In this document: positions 18,680 through 29,164 of the stretch, one piece after another
How the letters are laid out: the number at the start of each line of letters is the position of its first letter
Position numbering within the stretch: the first letter of the stretch is position 1
DNA from: Bartonella rattimassiliensis 15908
GTDB lineage: Bacteria > Pseudomonadota > Alphaproteobacteria > Rhizobiales > Rhizobiaceae
NCBI RefSeq assembly: GCF_000278215.1
Contig: NZ_JH725070.1
Coordinates: 1-37,471, forward strand
Direction: 5' to 3'
DNA: 37,471 bases
The notes under the pieces: model-generated
Told to the model about the DNA's origin: nothing
What the model saw: the letters and a program-made list of their open reading frames with translations, nothing else
Databases searched by the model: none
Translations under genes and position numbers: made by a program

Positions 18680-19974
18680 AACCAATTGTTTTTCAAAATG
18701 CCCGTATTATTGATCCTTCACGTGTAATCGATGAAATTGGTACAGTCATTGTGGAAAATGGATTGATTACAGCTGCTGGGAAAGAAGCCCTGAATCAGGG
18801 AACGCCTGAAGAAGCAGAAGTTATTAATGCACAAAATAAAGCAATTCTTCCTGGTCTTGTAGATGCATGCGTTTTTGTTGGAGAGCCAGGAAATGAAAAT
18901 TGTGAAACAATTGCATCTGCAAGTCAAGCGGCCGCAGCAGGGGGGATTACTTCCTTTCTGATGATGCCTGACACGCATCCCGTCATTGATAATGTGGCAC
19001 TTGTTAAATTTATTACGCGCACTGCACAGGAAATGTCATTGGTTAATATTTATCCTGTTGCTGCAATTACACAAAGCTTCAATGGACAAGAGATAACTGA
19101 ATTTGGTCTGCTTAAGGATGCAGGAGCTGTCGCTGTTAGTGAAGGAAAAAAAACACTTCAAAATGCATCTGTTATGCGGCGTGCAATGACCTATGCACGC
19201 GATTTTGATGTTCCATTGATGCATGAAACGCAAGATAAAGATCTTACCGAACAAGGTGTGATGAATGAAGGATTGCTCGCTAGTTGGCTTGGTCTTTCTG
19301 GCATCCCCCGCGAAGCAGAAGTTATCCCACTTGAAAGGGATCTCCGATTAGCAGCATTAACGCAAACACGCTATCATGCCACACAGATATCGACAGCACT
19401 CTCTGCTGATGCAGTGCGTTTAGGCAAAAAACGTAGCGAGAAAATTTCAGCTGGTGTATCTATTAATCACTTATCTCTTAATGAAAATGATATAGGCCAA
19501 TATCGAACCTCTTTTCGCTTCATGCCTCCATTGCGTACAGAGGAAGACCGTATAGCAATGATTGAAGCAATAAAAGATAGAACGATAGATATTATTGTCT
19601 CTTCCCATGATCCTCAGGGGAAAGACACAAAACATTTACCATTTAATGATGCAGCGGTTGGCGCTATTGGCATGGAAACCTTATTGAGCGCAGCCTTACG
19701 CCTCTATCATGATGAGAGCTTATCTCTTCTACGGATAACTGAACTTTTGTCTACGACACCTGCAAAACTTTTTGAACTCGATGCAGGAACATTAAAGAAA
19801 GGTGCTCATGCAGACCTTATTGTGGTTGATCTTGAAGATCCATGGGTTGTTTCTACAGAAAGACTGTATTCACGTTCGAAAAATACGGCTTTTGAGAATG
19901 CACATTTTCAAGGGCGCGTGCTCCAAACCTTTGTAAAAGGAAAATCTGTTTTTAAACTTGATCAAAAAATTTAA
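18673..19974 (+). CDS. dihydroorotase-like protein lacking the metal site (PyrC')
   Basis: This 433-residue amidohydrolase-superfamily protein is homologous to dihydroorotase and coupled to pyrB. The DxHxHLREPG metal motif of active enzymes is replaced by [10 protein letters not shown] at 64-73: both histidines are gone (Cys66 and Phe68). The ATDHAPH motif is replaced by VSSHDPQ around 309-315, so the catalytic Asp is Ser311 here. The rest of the fold is intact. Such non-catalytic PyrC homologs are known to assemble with ATCase in pseudomonads, and a scaffold role is inferred here. The ATG at 18673 follows a TGGAGA site and overlaps the pyrB stop. The longer frame upstream lies inside pyrB. 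Confidence 0.85.
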   Translation: MLKPIVFQNARIIDPSRVIDEIGTVIVENGLITAAGKEALNQGTPEEAEVINAQNKAILPGLVDACVFVGEPGNENCETIASASQAAAAGGITSFLMMPDTHPVIDNVALVKFITRTAQEMSLVNIYPVAAITQSFNGQEITEFGLLKDAGAVAVSEGKKTLQNASVMRRAMTYARDFDVPLMHETQDKDLTEQGVMNEGLLASWLGLSGIPREAEVIPLERDLRLAALTQTRYHATQISTALSADAVRLGKKRSEKISAGVSINHLSLNENDIGQYRTSFRFMPPLRTEEDRIAMIEAIKDRTIDIIVSSHDPQGKDTKHLPFNDAAVGAIGMETLLSAALRLYHDESLSLLRITELLSTTPAKLFELDAGTLKKGAHADLIVVDLEDPWVVSTERLYSRSKNTAFENAHFQGRVLQTFVKGKSVFKLDQKI

Positions 19975-19985
19975 TGAGATTTTGA

Positions 19986-20615
19986 ATGAATGAAGCAGAA
20001 ATATTTTTTCAGTCCACTCCATGGTTTATTTTCCTAATATCTTATCTCATTGGCTCGATTCCATTTGGTCTTCTTTTTACGAGATTAGCCAAACTTGGCG
20101 ATGTAAGAACTATTGGCTCTGGTAATATTGGAGCGACAAATGTTTTACGAACAGGAAACAAAAGAGTTGCTGCTCTGACACTTCTTTGTGATATATTAAA
20201 AGGAGCTGTCGTTGTTTTCGTTATAAATTTTTTTAATGCTCCACTAGACCATAGAGTCGTGATTTTTCTAGCAGGTTTTTTTGCTTTTTTAGGACATCTT
20301 TTTCCCATATGGCTTAAATTTAAAGGTGGCAAAGGTGTTGCGACCTATCTGGGTGTTTGCTTAGGAGTCTACTGGCCCGCAGCAATTATTTTCATTATTG
20401 TATGGATAACATTTTTTCTCCTCATGCGTTATTCTTCGTTATCTGCCCTTGCTGCTGTTACTATTACGCCAATATTTGTTTTTCATTTTTCTGATTCTTA
20501 TTTCTGTTGTATGCTAATCGTGATGAGTGTATTGGTGTTCATAAAACATTATACGAATATCGGTAGATTATTAATTGGGGAAGAAAGTAAGATTGGTACG
20601 CACGGAGAGAAATAA
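19986..20615 (+). CDS. plsY: acyl-phosphate glycerol-3-phosphate acyltransferase
   Basis: This inner-membrane enzyme uses acyl phosphate to acylate glycerol 3-phosphate, the first step of phospholipid synthesis. The 209-residue protein has about five membrane segments and the family motifs [27 protein letters not shown] (the glycerol-phosphate site) and [13 protein letters not shown]. It starts 12 bases after the dihydroorotase-like gene. Its 3' end overlaps dprA by about 40 bases if the first dprA start is used. Confidence 0.95.
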   Translation: MNEAEIFFQSTPWFIFLISYLIGSIPFGLLFTRLAKLGDVRTIGSGNIGATNVLRTGNKRVAALTLLCDILKGAVVVFVINFFNAPLDHRVVIFLAGFFAFLGHLFPIWLKFKGGKGVATYLGVCLGVYWPAAIIFIIVWITFFLLMRYSSLSALAAVTITPIFVFHFSDSYFCCMLIVMSVLVFIKHYTNIGRLLIGEESKIGTHGEK

Positions 20616-21804
20616 AGGCATTCTTCTTACTGATCGTCAACGTCTAAGCTGGTTACGGTTATTGCGTAGTGAAAATGTTGGGGCTGTCAGTTTTCGCAAT
20701 CTCATTAATCATTATAAAACAGCAGAAAACGCTCTAGCAGCGCTTCCTGAACTTAGTAGAAAAGGAGGTAATTCTGCATCTATTAAGATAGTAAGCTTAG
20801 AAGAAGCAGAAAAAGAAATGCAAAAAGCTGAAAAATTAGGTATTCGGTTTATCGCTATGGGAGAACCGGATTATCCAGCCTTTCTTAAGGTAACAGACGC
20901 ATCCCCGCCGCTTATTGCTATAAAAGGCAACGTTTCAGTTTTTCAAAAAACTTCTATTGGAATTATAGGGTCTCGAAATGCCTCAGCCGCTGGCAAAAAA
21001 CTTGCTGCTCAATTTGCACACTTTCTTGGAGAAGCGGATTTTATAACAATTTCTGGGCTCGCTCGTGGAATTGATAGCATTGCGCATCAAGCAAGTTTAA
21101 AAACAGGAACTATTGCAGTAATGGCTGGCGGAATTGATCATATCTATCCCCCTGAAAATAAAAAGTTGTACGAAGATATCATTGCTAACGGTGGTGCTAT
21201 TATCAGTGAAATGCCCATCTCTTGGAAACCGCGCGCTATCGATTTTCCAAGAAGAAACCGTATTATTGCAGCTTTATCTCTTGGCCTTTTAGTTGTAGAG
21301 GCAGCACTACGCTCAGGATCCTTAATTACTGCACAACAAGCCACTGAAATGGGACGGTTAATTTTTGCTATTCCCGGTTCCCCACTTGATCCCCGATCTG
21401 TTGGTACAAATAACCTTATCAAGAATGGAGCACTACTCACCACACATCCTTCTGACATCATAGAAACACTTACACCATTAGTTCCACCACTTCCAAATTC
21501 CCAACTCAATTTTTTTGAAGAGCCCCCCTCTTTACAGCTTGAAAAGGATAATTTTAATTCAACAGATGAAAAAAACAGCAATACCTCCTTGACAGGAAAT
21601 GACGCAGAACGTACTGCAGTCCTCTCTGCTCTTTCAACAACTCCAATTGACTTAGACACACTTAGTACCCATTCCGGTGTTTCACTTCCAACTCTCTACC
21701 TGTTGTTAGTAGAATTAGATCTTGCTGGAAAGCTTATTCGACACTCTGGTGGTTATGTGTCATTGTCGAATTTTGATCTTCTCCAAGAGCCTCAGCGCTA
21801 TTAA
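20575..21804 (+). CDS. dprA: DNA-processing protein DprA
   Basis: DprA binds incoming single-stranded DNA during transformation and loads RecA. The 409-residue product has an N-terminal helical (SAM-like) region, the Rossmann core with [62 protein letters not shown] and [15 protein letters not shown], and a C-terminal winged-helix domain (about 340-400). A low-complexity acidic linker lies between core and winged helix. The start is uncertain: TTG at 20575 or TTG at 20593, both inside plsY. There is no ATG near the expected N-terminus. Whether the organism is naturally transformable is unknown. Confidence 0.93.
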   Translation: MGKKVRLVRTERNKGILLTDRQRLSWLRLLRSENVGAVSFRNLINHYKTAENALAALPELSRKGGNSASIKIVSLEEAEKEMQKAEKLGIRFIAMGEPDYPAFLKVTDASPPLIAIKGNVSVFQKTSIGIIGSRNASAAGKKLAAQFAHFLGEADFITISGLARGIDSIAHQASLKTGTIAVMAGGIDHIYPPENKKLYEDIIANGGAIISEMPISWKPRAIDFPRRNRIIAALSLGLLVVEAALRSGSLITAQQATEMGRLIFAIPGSPLDPRSVGTNNLIKNGALLTTHPSDIIETLTPLVPPLPNSQLNFFEEPPSLQLEKDNFNSTDEKNSNTSLTGNDAERTAVLSALSTTPIDLDTLSTHSGVSLPTLYLLLVELDLAGKLIRHSGGYVSLSNFDLLQEPQRY

Positions 21805-21940
21805 TAATGCTTTGCCCTTCTTTGGCAACCATATCCAAAAGCAATGCTAAAAGCGGACTATGCGCTTGTCGCGCCATCTGATTCATTTGCTTTGACATGT
21901 CTGTAATATATTGGATAACTTTTAAATGATTTATAAACAT
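21734..21940 (-). CDS. small hypothetical protein antisense to the end of dprA
   Basis: This 68-residue frame opens with ATG at 21938-21940, preceded by AAGGA about nine bases upstream. The product is mainly helical and amphipathic (YITDMSKQMNQMARQAHSPL then LALLLDMVAKEGQSI) with a polar tail. The last 71 bases overlap the 3' end of dprA on the opposite strand. I do not recognise a family. The good ribosome binding site, the coherent helix and its 5' part lying outside dprA argue for a real gene. The overlap and short length argue for caution. Confidence 0.5.
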   Translation of the reverse strand: MFINHLKVIQYITDMSKQMNQMARQAHSPLLALLLDMVAKEGQSIINSAEALGEDQNSTMTHNHQSVE

Positions 21941-22204
21941 AATCTTCTATCCTTGAGCATTTCCCCTCCTACTTCTCAATAGACGTTATCTTAGTATTTC
22001 GCCGTATGTTTTTGTAATAACAGTGGAAAATAAATCGTGTAATTCTATATAGGGTGTATTCTAATAATAACAATCATAAGTTGCATAATATTCATGTTTT
22101 TTATATGGCTAATATTTTTTATGTGCTCTTAAGCAATTGCCATTAGCTATTTGCGTGAAAGGAGTTTATAAAAAAGTTTTTTATTTCAATATTTGGGTAA
22201 AATT

Positions 22205-24778
22205 ATGAATATCGTTATCGTTGAATCTCCAGCAAAAGCAAAAACAATTAATAAATATCTTGGATCTCAATATAAAGTTGTCGCATCATTTGGACATGTT
22301 CGTGATTTGCCTGCAAAAGATGGTTCCGTTCTACCGGATCAAGATTTTTTTATGAAGTGGGATGTAGATTCTGCTTCTGCTAAGCGTTTAAATGAAATAG
22401 CAAAAGCCGTTAAAGAAGCCGATAGCCTCATCTTAGCAACAGACCCTGATCGTGAAGGGGAAGCTATTTCATGGCATATTCTAGATGTTCTTCGTCAAAA
22501 AAAAGTTTTAAAAGATAAACCTATTAAAAGAGTTGTCTTCAATGCTATCACTAAAAAGTCTGTACTTGATGCTATGAACAATCCACGTGATATTGATACA
22601 TCACTTGTCGATGCTTATCTTGCACGCCGGGCTCTCGATTATCTTGTTGGTTTTACACTTTCACCTGTTTTATGGCGTAAGCTCCCTGGTGCTCGTTCTG
22701 CTGGTCGCGTTCAATCGGTTGCTTTGCGTATTATTTGTGACCGTGAATCAGAAATAGAACATTTCATCAAAGAAGATTATTGGTCCATTACAACACAGTT
22801 AAAAACCATTCGGAATGATAGTTTCCAAGCAAGATTGACGATGTTTAATCAAAGGAAAATTGGTAAACTTGATATTCAATCTCAAGAACAGGCAGATCAA
22901 ATTCGCCTTATGTTGGAGAAAGCTCAATATCATACACTCAGTGTTGAAGCAAAACCCACAAAGAGAAATCCTTTTCCTCCATTTACAACCTCTACACTAC
23001 AACAAGCGGCTTCTTCAAAACTAGGCTTTTCAGCTTCTCGCACAATGCAAATTGCCCAAAAGCTTTATGAAGGAATTGAAATTAATGGTGAAATGGCAGG
23101 ACTTATTACTTATATGCGTACTGATGGTGTACAAATAGCACCAGAAGCCATTGAAGAAGCACGAAAAGTTATTCATGAATCTTTTGGAAACGACTATATT
23201 CCTGAAAAACCGCGTTTTTATTCAACAAAGGCAAAAAATGCACAGGAAGCACATGAAGCTATCCGCCCAACAGATTTTCAACGCACCCCGAACCAAATCT
23301 GTAATTTTCTCGATAGTGATCAAGCAAAGCTTTATGAACTGATATGGAAACGCGCTATTGCCAGTCAAATGCGTTCTGCTGAAATTGAACGTACAACCGT
23401 TGAAATTGAAGCACAGCAAGGAGAAGAGCGTGCAAATCTACGGGCAACAGGATCTGTTGTTCGCTTTGATGGCTTTATTTCCGTCTATACCGATCAACAA
23501 AATGAAGAAAATAATGAAGAAAATGAATCAACTCGTTTACCACAAATAAACACAGGTGAAGACCTTACAAAAGAAAAAGTTGAATCTATCCAACATACCA
23601 CAGAGCCTCCTTCCCGCTATTCTGAAGCTTCATTAATTAAAAAACTTGAGGAATTAGGAATTGGCCGTCCTTCAACTTATGCCTCTACATTAGCGACATT
23701 GTGTGACCGTGGATATATTATCATTGATAAACGGAAACTTATTCCTGATGCTAAAGGACGTATTGTTACGGCCTTTCTTGAAAATTTCTTTAATCGCTAC
23801 GTAGAATATGGTTTTACAGCAGATCTTGAAGAAAAGCTGGATCTTATATCTGATGGCAAACTTTCTTGGAAAGACGTATTACGGAATTTTTGGGATGGAT
23901 TTAATGCCTCTATTAGCAATATCCAAGAACTTCGTATTGCCAATGTCCTTGATATTTTAAATGTAACATTAGCCCCCCTCGCCTTTCCTAAACGCGAAGA
24001 TGGAAGTGATGTTCGTTCCTGTCCTCTTTGTAAAAATGGTCAATTATCATTAAAACTCGGTCGTTATGGTGCTTTTGTTGGCTGCTCCAATTATCCTGAC
24101 TGCAAATACACACGCCAACTTGGTACAGATACAGAAGAAGATAATGAAGCAGTGCGCAATGATGAACCTATTATGCTTGGTATTGATCCTGAAACAGGAA
24201 AAGATATCTCTCTTCGCAATGGTCGTTTTGGTCCTTATATTCAACTAGGTGAAAGCAAAGAAGTTAAGCGTGCAGGACTACCAAAAGAATGGCAGGCAGA
24301 TCATATAACTCTTGAAAAAGCCTTGGCTTTACTATCCCTTCCCCGTGAAATTGGCATTCATCCTGAAACTGGCAAAATAATCACAGCGACAATTGGACGA
24401 TATGGTCCCTATCTTAGTCATAATGGAAAATCTGCGCGTCTTCTTTATGCAGATGAAGTTTTTGATATTGGCATCAATCGCGCTGTTACAGTATTGGCAG
24501 AACAACAAGAAAATAAAATCAAGCAAAGCAGAACAACATCTGCAGCATTGGCAACATTAGGGGAGCATCCAGAAGGAGGACCTGTTACCGTGCGCCATGG
24601 ACGTTATGGTCCTTATGTCAATTGGGGTAAAGTTAATGCAACATTGCCAAAAGAGAAAGATCCCATTAGTGTAACGCTTCCAGAGGCATTAGAACTTATA
24701 TCAGCTAAAATATCGAGTAAAAAAACAACTTCAAAAAAAGCTTCTTCCAAAACAAAAGCGAAAACAAAAGAGACATAA
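22205..24778 (+). CDS. topA: DNA topoisomerase I
   Basis: This type IA topoisomerase relaxes negative supercoils. The Toprim domain at the N-terminus has Glu7 (IVESPAKAKTI) and DPDREGE at 80-86. The catalytic tyrosine is Tyr303 in LITYMRTDGV. After the toroidal core comes a C4 zinc ribbon (CPLCKNG ... GCSNYPDCKYTRQ). Three further repeats of the C-terminal topoisomerase type follow (GRFGPYIQLG, GRYGPYLSHNGK, GRYGPYVNWGK), then a lysine-rich tail. The ATG at 22205 is chosen because MNIVIVESPAKAKTI is the usual beginning, with GGGTAA just before it. The frame also has a TTG four codons earlier. The protein is 857 residues from this start. rnr begins 3 bases after its stop. Confidence 0.96.
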   Translation: MNIVIVESPAKAKTINKYLGSQYKVVASFGHVRDLPAKDGSVLPDQDFFMKWDVDSASAKRLNEIAKAVKEADSLILATDPDREGEAISWHILDVLRQKKVLKDKPIKRVVFNAITKKSVLDAMNNPRDIDTSLVDAYLARRALDYLVGFTLSPVLWRKLPGARSAGRVQSVALRIICDRESEIEHFIKEDYWSITTQLKTIRNDSFQARLTMFNQRKIGKLDIQSQEQADQIRLMLEKAQYHTLSVEAKPTKRNPFPPFTTSTLQQAASSKLGFSASRTMQIAQKLYEGIEINGEMAGLITYMRTDGVQIAPEAIEEARKVIHESFGNDYIPEKPRFYSTKAKNAQEAHEAIRPTDFQRTPNQICNFLDSDQAKLYELIWKRAIASQMRSAEIERTTVEIEAQQGEERANLRATGSVVRFDGFISVYTDQQNEENNEENESTRLPQINTGEDLTKEKVESIQHTTEPPSRYSEASLIKKLEELGIGRPSTYASTLATLCDRGYIIIDKRKLIPDAKGRIVTAFLENFFNRYVEYGFTADLEEKLDLISDGKLSWKDVLRNFWDGFNASISNIQELRIANVLDILNVTLAPLAFPKREDGSDVRSCPLCKNGQLSLKLGRYGAFVGCSNYPDCKYTRQLGTDTEEDNEAVRNDEPIMLGIDPETGKDISLRNGRFGPYIQLGESKEVKRAGLPKEWQADHITLEKALALLSLPREIGIHPETGKIITATIGRYGPYLSHNGKSARLLYADEVFDIGINRAVTVLAEQQENKIKQSRTTSAALATLGEHPEGGPVTVRHGRYGPYVNWGKVNATLPKEKDPISVTLPEALELISAKISSKKTTSKKASSKTKAKTKET

Positions 24779-24781
24779 ATT

Positions 24782-27052
24782 TTGGCTAAAGATGAAAAAA
24801 ACGTAAAATATCTCTCCTCATTCAAGGGAAAAAGATTGCCCAATAAAAAAGAAATTCTTTCTTTTATCAATGAGAATCCTATCCGATCAAGTAAACGAGA
24901 AATTGCCAAAGCTTTTAACTTAAAAGGCGGTTCTCGTATTTGGCTTAGAGATATATTGCGTGAGTTAAAGGATCAAAATCTTATATCTACAAAGCGCAAG
25001 AGAGAAATAAACAAAGGAAAATTACACCCTTTTGCTTTAGTAAGAATTAGCAGACATGATAAAGATGGTAGTTTTATTGCACAACCTCTTGAATGGAAAG
25101 ATACGCCAAAGCCCAATATTGAAATACACTCTTTTCATCACATAAAGGGAGAAAATATTAGCGTTGGAGATCATGTTCTTGTAAAAATTTTTCGAAGTAA
25201 AAATTCTCAAAATTCCCCTTATACGGGGCGAATTATTCGTAAAATTGATGTATTACCAAAGAGCATATTTGGTGTTGTACAAAAGTTAGAAAATAATCAA
25301 TGGCGCCTTAATCCTATAGACCGCAAAACCAATGAACTCATTGTTGAAATATCTCCAGAAATGAAGATTGAAACGGGTGATCTTGTTGAAGTTGAAATAA
25401 AAGAGAATACTGGTTATGATTTTAAAAGTACACAAATAAAAAATGTTTTAGGGCATATTAAGAGTGAGAAAACACTCTCAATGATTGCTGTTCTTTCGAA
25501 AGGAATTCCTTATATTTTTCCTGAAAACGTTCTTGAGCAAGTCAAACATATCAAAGCTGCCAATATGGATAATCGTGAAGATTGGCGTCAATTACCATTT
25601 ATTACAATTGATCCACCAGATGCCAAAGACCATGATGATGCAGTTTATGCAAGCAAGGATAAGGACCCTGCAAATAATGGTGGTTGGATTATTATTGTGG
25701 CCATTGCAGATGTTTCTTACTATATCAAAACAGGAAGCGCTTTAGATAAAGAAGCATTGAAACGCGGAAATTCTGTTTACTTTCCCGATACCGTTGTGCC
25801 AATGTTACCCGAACGTCTTTCTCATGATCTATGCTCTTTGCGTGAAGGAAAAGATAGACCAGCTTTAGCCGTTCGTATGATTTTTGATGCAAACGGTAAT
25901 AAACAAAAACACAGTTTTCATCGTATTATGATGCGTGTAAAAGCCAAATTTTCTTATCAAGAAGTGCAATTGGTAAGAAAAGAATATATTGATGAAGAAA
26001 TTGAACCTCTACTTGAGAATCTCTTGCAACCTTTATGGGAAGCCTATGCATGCCTTAAAGCTGCACGGAATCGTCGACAACCACTAGAATTAGAAATAGC
26101 AGAAAAAAAGATTATTCTTGATCAAAATGGATATATCCAAGATGTTGTGAACGAAGAACATCTAGAAGCCCATCGTTTAATTGAAGAGTTTATGATACAA
26201 GCAAATATTGCCGCTTCTGAAACATTAAAAAAACATCAACAACCCTTCATCTATCGTGTTCATGATAAACCTTCTCTTGCCAAACAAGAAATATTGCGGA
26301 CTTTTTTTCAAAGTTTAGGGATATCACTCTCCAAAAGTGCTGAATTAACACCAGCACGTCTTAATAGAATTTTAGAAAGGGTCACTCATACTCAACAACA
26401 AGAACTGGTTAATCAAGTTATTTTACGTTCCCAATCACAAGCGGAATATAATCCTAAAAATAGTGGCCACTTTGGTTTAAATTTGCAAAACTATACACAT
26501 TTTACATCGCCAATTCGTCGTTATGCTGATCTCATTATTCATCGCGCACTTATTAAAGCTCTTAATTTAGGCAACGATCAATTAACAGATACACAAGAAC
26601 AAAATCTTGCAGAAATTGCTACGCAAATCTCTTTATACGAGCGCCGTGCAATGTTAGCTGAAAGAGAAACTATCGATCGGCTTGTTGCTCACTATTTAAT
26701 GAATAAAATCGGCCGTACTTTTACAGGCCGCATCTCCGGAGTTACAAAAGCAGGCCTTTTTATCTCACTTGATAAACTTAATATAGATGGTTTTGTCTCT
26801 ATTTCTACCCTTAAAAATGATTATTATCATCTTGATGAAGCACAACATATCCTTATAGGACAGTATAGCCATAAAGGTTATCAGCTCAGTGATATTGTAG
26901 AAGTAAAACTTATAACTGTACAACCTTTTTCTGCTGCTTTATGTCTTGAGCTTTTAACAAAACCTCGTCCAATAAAATTTTTATCAACATCCTACCATAA
27001 AAACAAATTAAAAAAACGAAAGCATACCTTTTATGGAAGAAGAAAATATTAA
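24782..27052 (+). CDS. rnr: ribonuclease R
   Basis: This is a 3'-5' exoribonuclease of the RNB family that degrades structured RNA and takes part in rRNA quality control. The 756-residue protein has an N-terminal winged-helix region (KREIAKAFNLKGGSRIWLRD), cold-shock domains, and the RNB domain with the acidic active site TIDPPDAKDHDDAVY (about 275-289). SGHFGLNLQNYTHFTSPIRR and the YADLIIHRAL segment follow, then a C-terminal S1 domain (GRTFTGRISGVTKAGLFISL) and a basic tail. The start is a TTG three bases after the topA stop. No ATG lies near the expected N-terminus, so this start codon seems real and implies coupling to topA. Confidence 0.95.
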   Translation: MAKDEKNVKYLSSFKGKRLPNKKEILSFINENPIRSSKREIAKAFNLKGGSRIWLRDILRELKDQNLISTKRKREINKGKLHPFALVRISRHDKDGSFIAQPLEWKDTPKPNIEIHSFHHIKGENISVGDHVLVKIFRSKNSQNSPYTGRIIRKIDVLPKSIFGVVQKLENNQWRLNPIDRKTNELIVEISPEMKIETGDLVEVEIKENTGYDFKSTQIKNVLGHIKSEKTLSMIAVLSKGIPYIFPENVLEQVKHIKAANMDNREDWRQLPFITIDPPDAKDHDDAVYASKDKDPANNGGWIIIVAIADVSYYIKTGSALDKEALKRGNSVYFPDTVVPMLPERLSHDLCSLREGKDRPALAVRMIFDANGNKQKHSFHRIMMRVKAKFSYQEVQLVRKEYIDEEIEPLLENLLQPLWEAYACLKAARNRRQPLELEIAEKKIILDQNGYIQDVVNEEHLEAHRLIEEFMIQANIAASETLKKHQQPFIYRVHDKPSLAKQEILRTFFQSLGISLSKSAELTPARLNRILERVTHTQQQELVNQVILRSQSQAEYNPKNSGHFGLNLQNYTHFTSPIRRYADLIIHRALIKALNLGNDQLTDTQEQNLAEIATQISLYERRAMLAERETIDRLVAHYLMNKIGRTFTGRISGVTKAGLFISLDKLNIDGFVSISTLKNDYYHLDEAQHILIGQYSHKGYQLSDIVEVKLITVQPFSAALCLELLTKPRPIKFLSTSYHKNKLKKRKHTFYGRRKY

Positions 27053-27377
27053 TTAGCAATAAAGAGTAAAAAATATTTTTGTAATTTTCATTATACGCTT
27101 TTTTTATTTTAAAAGCTAAAAAAATAATTAAAATATTAACTTTATTATTACTCTATTCAATATAATAAATAATCTGTAATATGTAGTATTTATATAATTT
27201 TATATGTATACGATCTTATTTTTTCATCACATAAAGGAATATATTTAATAAAATTTTTTCAGAATTTTTTTATACTTTATTGAAGTGAAAAATCCGCTAA
27301 AAGGAGCTTGGTTTTTTCTTTTATTTCATCACACCTTTTCATTATTCGAATAAACAAAAATATCTTAAGCCATCCTT
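27053..27377. other. AT-rich intergenic region between rnr and the MFS gene
   Basis: These 325 bases contain no credible coding frame. It is almost entirely A and T in the first 200 bases. A weak hairpin with a T-tract lies near the right end (27294-27317), and the presumed promoter of the MFS gene is between that hairpin and 27377, although no consensus boxes stand out. Confidence 0.5.
27294..27317 (+). terminator. weak terminator-like hairpin upstream of the MFS gene
   Basis: CC-GCT pairs with AGC-GG (two-base bulge) around AAAAGG, followed by TTTTTT and preceded by AAAAAT, so it could act in both directions. It lies about 240 bases after rnr, rather far for a terminator of that gene, and the stem is short. 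Confidence 0.33.
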
Positions 27378-28550
27378 ATGAAAAAAAAAGCTTTTGACTC
27401 TCAAAATAATTCTTTTCGTGCTATTATTGCTGCTATTACAACCATTGGCATCGTTGGAACATCATTGGGAATGGGAACACAACTTGTCTCTTTTCTTATG
27501 GTAGAAAAAGGTATTTCTAGCACAATGATTGGCTATAGTGGAACTGTTGGTGGAATCGCCACAATCGTTGCAGCTATTTTTACTTCTCGAATTGCTTTAT
27601 GCTTGGGTATTTCCCAAACAATATTACTTATGATGGCTATAGGATCTTTAAGTTTTTTAGGATTCTATTTTTTCTCTCCCCTATGGATTTGGTTCATTTT
27701 AAGGTTTACATTACATTTCACTATGACAGTTATGTTTATTCTGTCAGAATTTTGGATTAATAGTTGTGCCCCCCCTAAAAAACGTAGTTTGGTTCTTTCC
27801 ATTTATGCGATTGTTTTAGGATTAGGATTTGCAGTAGGTCCAACGCTGCTAGCAAAAATAGGAACACAAGGATTTATTCCTTTTGCTGTTGGGTATAGCC
27901 TTTTTATACTCGCTGTCATTCCAATTCTTGCTGCTTGGAAATTAAGTCCAAAATTTCAAAAAAGCCAATATACACCATTTTTTCGTTATCTTTTTCATAT
28001 TCCAAGTGCAATGATGTCCGTTCTTGTTTACGGTGCTATTCAAATGGGCACATTAACGCTCATAATCCCCTTTAGTTTATCCATTGGCTATAATGAGAAT
28101 AAAGCAGCATACTTTCTGGCAACGCTTGGACTAGGGAATGTTTTTCTCTTAATTCCTATCAGCATTATAAGCGACTGTGTCAAAGATCGGCGCTATCCGC
28201 TAATAAGTTGCGCGATCCTAGGTTTTATAGGAACTTTTATAGTACCATGGATTGCTCAATATCCATGGTTTTTGATGTTTGATTTATTTCTTCTTGGTGG
28301 TGTATCAGCGAGCCTTTATACAATTGGTCTTGCACATCTAGGAGCACGTTTCAAAGGCCAAGAACTTGCTACTGCTAATTCTGCTTTTATTTTTTATTAT
28401 GGAATTGGTATGCTTATCGGACCGACCTTTATTGGAAAATCCATGGATATCTTTAATCCCTTTGGTTTTTCAATAGCCATAGCTGTTTTTTTCAGTTTAT
28501 ACGTTATTTTAGTGTTTATCCAACTTATGAGAAAATTAATCAGCTCTTGA
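27378..28550 (+). CDS. MFS transporter
   Basis: This is a 390-residue integral inner-membrane protein with about twelve hydrophobic segments, belonging to the major facilitator superfamily, YcaD/UMF-like group. Visible features are the paired glycine-rich helices IGYSGTVGGIATIVAAIFTS, the loop motif between halves, the charged linker KLSPKFQKSQYTPFFRYL at the middle, and the second-half loop ISDCVKDRRYPLIS resembling the GxxxDRxGRR motif. The substrate cannot be predicted. It sits alone between rnr and rpmG. In many Rhizobiales other small genes occupy this interval, so it may be a lineage-specific insertion. Confidence 0.85.
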   Translation: MKKKAFDSQNNSFRAIIAAITTIGIVGTSLGMGTQLVSFLMVEKGISSTMIGYSGTVGGIATIVAAIFTSRIALCLGISQTILLMMAIGSLSFLGFYFFSPLWIWFILRFTLHFTMTVMFILSEFWINSCAPPKKRSLVLSIYAIVLGLGFAVGPTLLAKIGTQGFIPFAVGYSLFILAVIPILAAWKLSPKFQKSQYTPFFRYLFHIPSAMMSVLVYGAIQMGTLTLIIPFSLSIGYNENKAAYFLATLGLGNVFLLIPISIISDCVKDRRYPLISCAILGFIGTFIVPWIAQYPWFLMFDLFLLGGVSASLYTIGLAHLGARFKGQELATANSAFIFYYGIGMLIGPTFIGKSMDIFNPFGFSIAIAVFFSLYVILVFIQLMRKLISS

Positions 28551-28656
28551 CTTTTTTGAGAACATCCGTAGTACTGTTGCCAGAAAATTTGGTAATGTCA
28601 GAAATAAGTTTTGACCGCAATAATAATTTTTTAAGTGTAAATAGGATTCTTACATT

Positions 28657-28824
28657 ATGGCTAAAGCAGCAACCATTAAAATCAAGCTTTTATCAACTGC
28701 AGATACTGGTTTTTTCTATGTAACAAAGAAAAACAGCCGTACAATGACAGATAAAATGAGCAAACGTAAATATGATCCAGTTGTAAAGAAGCATGTTGAA
28801 TTTAAAGAAACAAAAATTAAATAA
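28657..28824 (+). CDS. rpmG: 50S ribosomal protein L33
   Basis: The 55-codon frame begins [20 protein letters not shown] and continues with [14 protein letters not shown] and [20 protein letters not shown], the unmistakable L33 sequence. It lacks the CxxC pairs, so it is the zinc-independent (C-) form. AGGA precedes the ATG by about 10 bases. A TTGACC at 28611-28616 might be part of its promoter, but no good -10 box follows at the right distance. It stands alone between the MFS gene and a 340-base non-coding region. Confidence 0.96.
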   Translation: MAKAATIKIKLLSTADTGFFYVTKKNSRTMTDKMSKRKYDPVVKKHVEFKETKIK

Positions 28825-29164
28825 AATTTATCATTGGATTGGTAGTTTTTATATTCCAAAAGAAATGTAGAGGATATTGCCTTCGAGGTTATTTTTAGAG
28901 ACGTGTTTTTTGTTGCTTGAAAAGTTTACTTTGAAATTTATATGGTTTTAAATTTGTATGTTTTGTAAAAATTTAGATAAGTTGATTTATTGTTTAGGTT
29001 TCCTACGTATATTCTACATGGGTATTTGGCTGTTGTGATATCTAGCAAAGATTTTGTTATTAAAACCAGAAACTGTTTCGTTATATGAATCGAATCTTTT
29101 TGAAAGAATTATAAGCAACCCTAAGTATAATGTGTTATAATAATGTTAGCAGTTTCTTTATTTC
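28825..29164. other. non-coding T/G-rich region between rpmG and the nuclease gene
   Basis: No open frame of note is seen on either strand in these 340 bases. The plus strand is enriched in T and G, unlike the A-rich spacers elsewhere in the window. A TATAAT at about 29125-29130 could be a -10 box for the downstream nuclease gene, but a well-spaced -35 is not evident. Confidence 0.45.

Noticed and set aside
21144..21659. 171-codon frame antisense to dprA
   Set aside because: Serine-rich shadow of the DprA coding strand with no independent support.
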